Assembly (NCBI RefSeq): GCF_006439335.1
Contig: NZ_SAWY01000038.1
Location: 62,001 to 126,000 of the forward strand
DNA: 64,000 bases
From: Litorilituus lipolyticus
Lineage (GTDB): Bacteria; Pseudomonadota; Gammaproteobacteria; Enterobacterales; Alteromonadaceae
Direction of reading: 5' to 3'
Below the pieces are notes generated by a model that was not told the DNA's origin, made no database searches, and saw nothing but the letters and a program-made list of their open reading frames with translations. The position numbers and the translations under genes were made by a program. Shown piece after piece: positions 58,226-64,000 of the stretch; position 1 is the stretch's first letter; every line of letters starts with the position of its first letter.

Positions 58226-60382
58226 TTAGTTCTTATAACTTAACTTATTAACTTGTTGATTTAATGATTTAAACTCATTTTTCATTTTTGAGAGCAATAC
58301 TAATTGTTGCTCATGCGAAATTTGTTGATAGTTAAGCTGGTTAAATAAATGACTCAGCTTATAAAATGTTTTTGATATTTTGGGGAATTTTAATGCAACT
58401 TGTTTAGCAAAATGATTAACCGTTTCATCTGGGGATTTAGTCAAACCTTTTTTAGTTAACAATGTTAATGATTTGCTGTATAAAGCCCCCCAGGGCGTAC
58501 GCTCTTTTGCTTTTATTCTAACCTTTGACAAGTAGATGTTAATAAAAAATAACAGCAATAATACTAACACAATCGAGCTGACCATAATTAAGCCAAACGT
58601 CCAAGATTGAACTTGACCAAACCAACGTTTAATCAGTTCATATTGCTTTTGAGCAGAATAACCAATAACAAGTTTTGTCCATTGATAATCTAATAAGTCC
58701 AGTGTTAAGCGTAGATTATTTATCCATGCAAAATGTTTAAATGACTGAAGGCTAAAGAAATTATTATCTAAATTATCTCTTTGCTCAGCTAAGCGCTCAG
58801 AAAAACCTTGATTAACTCTGCTAGGATCCACCGATGCCGTGGGATCATACCTGACCCAACCTATTCCCTTTAACCATATTTCAGACCATGCATGCGCATC
58901 ATATTGATAAATATTTAAATGCCCTTTTGAACCACCTTTAGCATTAAGACGATTAATTTCTCCTCCCATATATCCTGTTACCATACGCGAAGGCACACCT
59001 GCGGATCGCATTAAAAATGTAAAAGCACTAGCGTAATGAGAGCAAAAGCCAGCTTTCGTATCAAAGAAAAATTGGTCTAAGCTATTATTTACCAATAAAG
59101 GAGGCTCTAAAGTGTAATAATAATTCAATTCGTTAAAACGAGTTAACACTGCTAAAGCTCTATCTTGCGGTGATTGAAATTGCTCTCTTAATTGCGCTCC
59201 TAATGCTTCTAATTTGGGATTAGAGCCAACAGGATAACTGAGGTTTATACGTTGCTCTGTCTTAGTTAAAGGACGCAACTTAGCTTGATTAACATAACTA
59301 GTGACCGAGTAACTTTGTGTTTGACTAACTATTCGCTTACTTTTTAGCGTATAGTCAGGTAGCAAATCGATACCTGTTTCAGCTGTTCTCGCCACAGGTA
59401 AGGCAAAAAGCCATGGTTGAAAGCTTGGTTCGACAGTTACTCGATATGAAATTGCTTCATCGCTTGCTAAAGTTTCGAGTCCTTTTAGCTCTTTTTGAAA
59501 TAATGCGAGACCCCAAATATTTTTCTCGTTTGACTTGCTCCATTTTCTACCATCATATTTATCAAGCACTAATGCACGCCAATATAATTGTGAATATGCC
59601 GGTATGGTGTCCTCAGAAAATTCAACCCTAAAAGCCAATTCACTTGAGCGAGCTAGCTTGGCAATATCACCTGGTTGAACAGTCGCAGATAGTCCTGTTT
59701 GAGCTGACTTAGCTAAAGGCACTTGCCAAAAAGGTGAAAGTCGAGGAAAAAATAAAAACAGTAAGACAGCGAGTACTGAGCTTTGTGCAAGCAATAAGAA
59801 CTGTAACTTACTATTTTTAAAAACTCGATTCGAAGGAGAGAAATACTGCAACAGTACCAATAGATTAATCATCAGTACCGCAAACGCTAAAATACTAAAA
59901 TATAAATTTTGTGTAAAAATTAAAGAAGAGGCTAAAACAAAAAAGCCAAGTAATATTAACTGGTAAAAATCTTTTCGGCTTCTTAATTCAAACGCTTTTA
60001 ATATATAAGAGAAGCTGAGCAGGTGAATCATACTAATTAAAATCCCAAAGCTTTTAGCAGTTACGGCTATTGCTATACACCCTAACAAGGCAAAAATTAA
60101 TAACACCATGGGAGAAACAGTCTTTAACGCGAGCCAGTTTAATTGAGAATTTACTGGGTTTGGATGATCGGGTTTCACATTTTGCTGTATACGTAACGCT
60201 TGTAAGCAAAAACACAGCAATATAATGGCTAACATCCAATATGCTAGCTCAAAACCTAACAACGCGATATTAAGTAGCTGTGAAAGCCATAATAACCAAG
60301 CATTACTTCTAGTTAAGTAAAACTTTGGTTTACTCACCGCTTGCTTTACCAGCAACTTATTAAAAAGATGGGTTATCTTCAC
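58226..60382 (-). CDS. TgpA-like membrane transglutaminase
   Basis: A 718-residue inner-membrane protein: several membrane helices (about 28-215), a periplasmic transglutaminase-like domain, another helix near 605-625 and a cytosolic tail with a DUF4129-type ending. The Cys-His-Asp triad is C447 (AGFCSHYAS), H497 (DAHAWSEIW) and D513 (RYDPTA). In Pseudomonas the homologue TgpA is needed for growth, but its target is unknown. It is last in the MoxR-DUF58-TgpA operon, 63 bases behind the DUF58 gene. Confidence 0.93.
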   Translation of the reverse strand: MKITHLFNKLLVKQAVSKPKFYLTRSNAWLLWLSQLLNIALLGFELAYWMLAIILLCFCLQALRIQQNVKPDHPNPVNSQLNWLALKTVSPMVLLIFALLGCIAIAVTAKSFGILISMIHLLSFSYILKAFELRSRKDFYQLILLGFFVLASSLIFTQNLYFSILAFAVLMINLLVLLQYFSPSNRVFKNSKLQFLLLAQSSVLAVLLFLFFPRLSPFWQVPLAKSAQTGLSATVQPGDIAKLARSSELAFRVEFSEDTIPAYSQLYWRALVLDKYDGRKWSKSNEKNIWGLALFQKELKGLETLASDEAISYRVTVEPSFQPWLFALPVARTAETGIDLLPDYTLKSKRIVSQTQSYSVTSYVNQAKLRPLTKTEQRINLSYPVGSNPKLEALGAQLREQFQSPQDRALAVLTRFNELNYYYTLEPPLLVNNSLDQFFFDTKAGFCSHYASAFTFLMRSAGVPSRMVTGYMGGEINRLNAKGGSKGHLNIYQYDAHAWSEIWLKGIGWVRYDPTASVDPSRVNQGFSERLAEQRDNLDNNFFSLQSFKHFAWINNLRLTLDLLDYQWTKLVIGYSAQKQYELIKRWFGQVQSWTFGLIMVSSIVLVLLLLFFINIYLSKVRIKAKERTPWGALYSKSLTLLTKKGLTKSPDETVNHFAKQVALKFPKISKTFYKLSHLFNQLNYQQISHEQQLVLLSKMKNEFKSLNQQVNKLSYKN

Positions 60383-60445
60383 TTAAATCCTAGCCATTTG
60401 TTTTTCGAGTTTTTTTGAATAGTAACTATCACAGTTTATACCCCC

Positions 60446-61438
60446 TTAATACATAGCCAGAGCAGTCAAACATTGCTGTTTATGTGCTTTGCTCAATGAA
60501 GGTTCGATCTTTACCTTAGCCTTTCCAGGAGATGAGAGCAGTAACCCGAACTCTTGATTACTGGTAGACAATTTATTGACCAAGTAACTTAAATATTGCA
60601 ATTGCACCTCGAGTTGTTTAGTGGGTAAATTATCTAAGGTTAACCATAATGGTTCACCTTGTTGGCTTTGGTAATGTTTGGTGAAATGCCCCTGCCCTTT
60701 AGCTAATTGTTTCCAAGCAGTTCTTGCCAGAGACTCCCCCTGAATAAAGTTTTTTAGTTCTGAAAACTCATCTATGCCAATATCCGAGGATTGAGTCACC
60801 CCGGCAAGTTTACTTTCCTCTGTAGAAGAAGATAACCAAGTATTTAAGTTGTTTATCACGCGTTGCTTGGGATATACCAACACCTTGTGATCGAAATCTA
60901 ATTTAGACCAACTCCTAAATAAGCCAAAAGAATACTCACTACTCACAGTTATTCGTCCTAATGAAAATTGCCCACGCTCATTAGAGAATACTGGCAAATT
61001 AACCAATTCACTACCGGGTTGTACATGAATGGTAGCCGCAGTCTTTGTTTTCATTGACGGTTTTGTATAGGCAAATTGAATATTGAAATGTTCTTTTTGG
61101 GCTTCAATATAAATAGGAAAATCTATACGTTGCTCACAATAACCCGCCATAAGTTTTTCTGAATGTAAGGTTAATCCAGAAAAATTAAAGAAACTATGAA
61201 GCATTACCGTGACAAAAAAGCTCGCTAAGAAGAAGCTAAATAGAATAATTAAATTATTTTGATAATTAGTACCTAGTAAAAATAGCAGTAAAACAAACAG
61301 TAAATAAGTAAAGCCAAACGCTGTTGGAAATATGAATATATTCTTACTTGTTAGCGTATGTTGTGACTTTGCAGGTATACGTTTTGTTAACCAAGACTCA
61401 AATCTATCTTTAAAAAATGTCTTAATATTCACAGCCAA
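60446..61438 (-). CDS. DUF58 family protein
   Basis: A 330-residue protein with two membrane helices near residues 35-75 (PTAFGFTYLLFVLLLF and IILFSFFLASFFVTVML) and the DUF58 core in the C-terminal half (SDIGIDEFSELKNFIQGESLARTAWKQLAKGQG, in part). The core contains the family's conserved R-x-I-x-W-K-x-like turn as LARTAWK. DUF58 proteins accompany MoxR ATPases and are related to von Willebrand A domains. It starts three bases after the moxR-type gene. Confidence 0.92.
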   Translation of the reverse strand: MAVNIKTFFKDRFESWLTKRIPAKSQHTLTSKNIFIFPTAFGFTYLLFVLLLFLLGTNYQNNLIILFSFFLASFFVTVMLHSFFNFSGLTLHSEKLMAGYCEQRIDFPIYIEAQKEHFNIQFAYTKPSMKTKTAATIHVQPGSELVNLPVFSNERGQFSLGRITVSSEYSFGLFRSWSKLDFDHKVLVYPKQRVINNLNTWLSSSTEESKLAGVTQSSDIGIDEFSELKNFIQGESLARTAWKQLAKGQGHFTKHYQSQQGEPLWLTLDNLPTKQLEVQLQYLSYLVNKLSTSNQEFGLLLSSPGKAKVKIEPSLSKAHKQQCLTALAMY

Positions 61439-61441
61439 TAC

Positions 61442-62419
61442 TTAATAAGCAAGTGGATTTAAGACATCAACTAAGCCTAATATCTGCTTCGCAGCTGAAC
61501 TAGAACCTGCTGTGTTTTGATATTGTTGTGGCTCTAACCTGTGTTGGCACACTTCATAAAAAACAGCCTGAATGTCATCAGGCAAAACATAATCTCGATC
61601 ATCGATATAAGCCCATGCCTTAGCAGCGGCTAACAATGATTTTCCAGCGCGTGGCGATAAAGGTGCGCATTGCAAACCAGAAGATAAAACAGCTTTATTT
61701 TGTGGTAACTTTTTATCATCCATAAACTGATAGCGACTGACTTGGCATAAGGCGATAACATAATCAATTACATCAGAAGACACAGTAATATTTTGAACGG
61801 CTTGCTGCATTTCTATTAACTGCTCAGAATTAAGTACGTTTGGATGTTCTCCTGTAATCGTATCATCACTTCCTTGTAGGATTTTCTTTTCTGCTTTTAA
61901 ATCAGGAAATCCTAATGATAATCGCATCATAAAACGATCAAGCTGAGATTCAGGTAAAGGATACGTACCTGAGTGAAATAAAGGATTTTGAGTTGCTATC
62001 ACGAAAAAAGGGGTTGGTAAATCATAAGTAACACCATCAATACTGACTTGATTTTCAGCCATAGCTTCTAATAATGCACTTTGAGTTTTTGGGCTGGCAC
62101 GGTTAATCTCATCGCCTAGCACTACCTGGTTAAATACAGGCCCTTTATGTAATTCAAAGGTTTTTGTGTCTTGATTAAAAATTGATACGCCAATGACATC
62201 TGAGGGTAATAAATCACTAGTAAATTGCGTTCTTTGATAGCTAAGACCTAATGAAATAGCTAATTGATGTGCTAAAGTTGTTTTCCCCATACCAGGTAGG
62301 TCTTCAATTAGTAAATGCCCTTTGGCTAGCAAACATGCTAATGCTAATCGACATTCTCTGGGTTTACCTAGAACGACTGATTCAATTTGAGTTAATACCT
62401 TTTCAATTATATGTTGCAC
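61442..62419 (-). CDS. MoxR family AAA+ ATPase
   Basis: A 325-residue cytosolic AAA+ ATPase. Walker A is LIEDLPGMGKTTLA with K46, Walker B is QVVLGDEINRASPKTQ, and the sensor region FFVIATQNP follows; the lid domain SPRAGKSLLAAAKAWA is at the C-terminal end. MoxR ATPases act as chaperones that switch on target proteins with von Willebrand A-type domains. It is first of three with the DUF58 and TgpA-like genes; joint function is inferred. Confidence 0.94.
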   Translation of the reverse strand: MQHIIEKVLTQIESVVLGKPRECRLALACLLAKGHLLIEDLPGMGKTTLAHQLAISLGLSYQRTQFTSDLLPSDVIGVSIFNQDTKTFELHKGPVFNQVVLGDEINRASPKTQSALLEAMAENQVSIDGVTYDLPTPFFVIATQNPLFHSGTYPLPESQLDRFMMRLSLGFPDLKAEKKILQGSDDTITGEHPNVLNSEQLIEMQQAVQNITVSSDVIDYVIALCQVSRYQFMDDKKLPQNKAVLSSGLQCAPLSPRAGKSLLAAAKAWAYIDDRDYVLPDDIQAVFYEVCQHRLEPQQYQNTAGSSSAAKQILGLVDVLNPLAY

Positions 62420-62459
62420 TACTTCATTCCAAAGTTATAGGTTAAAAAACACTCGAAAA

Positions 62460-62493
62460 AAAACGCCTAAAAGCAAAGCTCATTAGACGTTTT
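62460..62493 (-). terminator. Terminator of aroG-type gene
   Basis: AAAACGCCTAA / TTAGACGTTTT form a stem with one mismatch; the A run at 62456-62463 yields a U run on the minus strand, 28 bases after the stop. Confidence 0.7.
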
Positions 62494-62520
62494 AACATGA
62501 ATGTTTCGATAAAGAAATGA

Positions 62521-63579
62521 TTAGCTACGAGAATCTCGTCGGTTTTGTACTGCCTGACTCAATTGCTCAAGCATCTTTTCTGTATCAGACCATCCAATAC
62601 ACGCATCTGTAATACTTTGACCATATACTTGTGCTTTACCGTCAATAAGCTTTTGATTCCCTTCAACAAGGTGACTCTCGACCATAACGCCAAAAATATT
62701 ATTATTACCTTGGCTAATTTGTTCACTAACATCCGTTGAAACAAGCATTTGATTTTCAAACTTTTTGTTTGAATTTGCATGACTGAAATCAATCATAACC
62801 TTGGTATTTAGTTTTGAATCATCTAACTGTGAAGTCACTTCTTGCACACTGTCAGCATCAAAGTTAGTTGTTTTACCACCACGTAAAATAATATGACAAT
62901 CACTATTACCTGTGGTTTCAACGATAGCGGCATGACCAAATTTCGTAACTGAAAGAAAATGATGAGATGCTGCCGCTGAACCTATTGCATCTATTGCTAT
63001 TTTTATTGTGCCGTCTGTACCATTTTTAAAACCAACAGGACATGATAAACCTGAAGCTAATTCACGGTGAACTTGTGATTCAGTAGTTCTTGCACCAATT
63101 GCTCCCCAACACATAAAATCAGCCATGTATTGTGGTGTGATCATATCAAGAAACTCACCTGCCGTTGGTAAACCAAGCTCATTCAAATCCAATAGTAGTT
63201 TACGTCCCATACGTAAGCCATCATTCAATTTAAAGCTATTATCCAAATAAGGGTCATTAATTAGACCTTTCCATCCAACAGTAGTACGTGGTTTTTCAAA
63301 ATAAACGCGCATAACCACTTCTAAATTGTCTTTATATTTTTCGCGCAGTTTTACTAAACGCTGACCATACTCAATGGCCGCTTCAGGATCATGGATAGAA
63401 CATGGGCCGATCACAACTAATAAGCGGTCATCTTTATTCTTTAAAATATTATGAATAGCAGCACGACCTGCAACTACAGAAGCGGTTGCCTCATCTGACG
63501 CTGGAAATCGTTCCAGTAATGCAATAGGAGGTAATAAGTCTTTAATTTTATTGATGCGCACATCGTCAGTTTGGTACAT
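62521..63579 (-). CDS. aroG: 3-deoxy-7-phosphoheptulonate (DAHP) synthase, AroG type
   Basis: A 352-residue class I DAHP synthase, first step of the shikimate pathway. It is very close to E. coli AroG, the Phe-inhibited isozyme: VVIGPCSIHDP, MRVYFEKPRTTVGWKGLINDP (in part), GARTTESQVHRELASGLSCPVGFKNGTDG (in part) and MIDFSHANS. The N-terminus MYQTDDVRINKIKDLLPPIALLE aligns with AroG, so I chose the ATG at 63579 with AAGAGA upstream over an earlier ATG at 63603 without SD. Feedback by phenylalanine is inferred from similarity. Confidence 0.95.
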   Translation of the reverse strand: MYQTDDVRINKIKDLLPPIALLERFPASDEATASVVAGRAAIHNILKNKDDRLLVVIGPCSIHDPEAAIEYGQRLVKLREKYKDNLEVVMRVYFEKPRTTVGWKGLINDPYLDNSFKLNDGLRMGRKLLLDLNELGLPTAGEFLDMITPQYMADFMCWGAIGARTTESQVHRELASGLSCPVGFKNGTDGTIKIAIDAIGSAAASHHFLSVTKFGHAAIVETTGNSDCHIILRGGKTTNFDADSVQEVTSQLDDSKLNTKVMIDFSHANSNKKFENQMLVSTDVSEQISQGNNNIFGVMVESHLVEGNQKLIDGKAQVYGQSITDACIGWSDTEKMLEQLSQAVQNRRDSRS

Positions 63580-63760
63580 AAATTGTTCTCTTTTTTCTGC
63601 CATTCATGTTGGCTTAAATGTATTTTTGTCTAATTCTTTACGGCTAGACGCCTATATTGGTAATCCCAAAGACAATCTAGCAGTGTTAACAATGGATTTC
63701 TATGAAAAAATACTAAAACACAGCAATATTTAGAATAAATATTCTATTCAGCATCTATTC

Positions 63761-64000
63761 TCACTTTAACAAGGGATGATCTTTTGGTAATTGCTTCGCG
63801 AGCCATAAAGCAAGCTTGTGCTTCATATTGACTTGATTTTCTTGAACAACAGGTAAGGGTTGAATAAGTTTATCGTTAACTAACAGTCGATATAGACTTT
63901 CTATTTTATCTTTAGCTGCATTAGTTGAACTAAAGCCCTTATACCCTCGATTGATTGCATATTTTTCACCAATAATGATGGCTTTCTTTACTAACTCTGC
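63761..64000 (-). CDS. Small DUF5062-like protein, C-terminal part (5' end outside window)
   Basis: The minus frame is open from the right edge of the window to a stop at 63761, giving 79 residues with no start inside that fits the pattern. The sequence AELVKKAIIIGEKYAINRGY, then KIESLYRLLVNDKLIQPL and the ending KLALWLAKQLPKDHPLL recall the small DUF5062 family of marine gammaproteobacteria, by memory only. It ends 182 bases before the aroG-type gene. Function unknown. Confidence 0.6.
   Translation of the reverse strand, partial: AELVKKAIIIGEKYAINRGYKGFSSTNAAKDKIESLYRLLVNDKLIQPLPVVQENQVNMKHKLALWLAKQLPKDHPLLK

Noticed and set aside
63725..63743. AATATTTA-GAA-TAAATATT inverted repeat near the right edge
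   Set aside because: The stem is made only of A-T pairs in very AT-rich DNA, so it may arise by chance; not enough to call a terminator or operator.
63580..63760. TyrR box upstream of aroG
   Set aside because: No good match to TGTAAA-N6-TTTACA was found.

Overview
The window looks like a chromosomal segment of a marine gammaproteobacterium, most likely a Colwellia or close relative in the Alteromonadales (inference from low GC, AT-rich spacers and gene order; not tested by any search). Almost everything is ordinary core chromosome. The block trxB / lrp / ftsK / lolA / rarA / serS follows the order known from Escherichia coli and its relatives, with aat and infA nearby, and the yejK / yejL / yejM group is also typical of gammaproteobacteria.

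Layout. 1-564 is the end of a tyrosine recombinase cut by the window edge. 617-3404 is a minus-strand run: pyrC, a double-domain QueD-like protein and a secreted M23 peptidase. 3512-6635 holds divergent yejK versus yejL-yejM. A tRNA-Pro(GGG) with terminator lies at 6791-6902. 6941-12048 is a minus-strand stretch of poorly characterised genes: a small zinc-ribbon protein, a lipoprotein, a CAP-domain secreted protein, an unknown protein coupled to CreA, an alpha/beta hydrolase, a PhyH-type dioxygenase and a Spo0M-like protein. 12049-12853 has a G-rich repeat patch and an orphan HicB-like gene. 12914-18088 is the biotin locus, bioBFCD against divergent bioA with a recognisable BirA operator between them. 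18160-26171 carries a membrane protein, asnS, a nitroreductase, an EamA transporter with a leader-like region, DoxX, sppA and ansA. 26242-33453 is minus-strand: zinc ribbon, YeaC and a large DUF349 protein, an AGCS symporter, an M14 carboxypeptidase and a thioredoxin-fold protein. 33591-40082 is serS-crcB-rarA-lolA and ftsK. 40323-45898 holds a YkvA-like gene, lrp divergent from ald, then trxB-aat-bpt and infA. 45991-48468 has small VOC, DUF3087 and unknown genes and a solitary solute-binding protein. 48490-57535 is recC-recB-recD. 57651-62419 has a Tic20/DUF4870-like protein and a MoxR-DUF58-TgpA operon. 62521-64000 has an aroG-type DAHP synthase and the end of a small DUF5062-like gene.

How the genes work together. 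The biotin genes cover the steps from a malonyl-ACP methyl ester to biotin, except BioH, which is not in the window. RecBCD forms a complete double-strand-break repair enzyme. Aat and Bpt are the two N-degron transferases, placed behind thioredoxin reductase. Lrp beside ald suggests amino-acid-responsive control of alanine catabolism, with an alanine/sodium symporter and asparaginase elsewhere in the window. LolA, YejM, the M23 peptidase and FtsK concern envelope and division.

I did not find a convincing new multi-gene system. The most interesting leads are regulatory or evolutionary: the BirA operator ending directly at the bioA start codon, the G-tract cluster before the orphan HicB, a leader-ORF-plus-hairpin before the EamA transporter, a QueD fusion whose first half has lost its zinc site, a YejM with an eroded sulfatase core, and several perfect palindromes upstream of trxB, yejL and a small unknown gene. 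No CRISPR array, rRNA or intact insertion sequence was seen.
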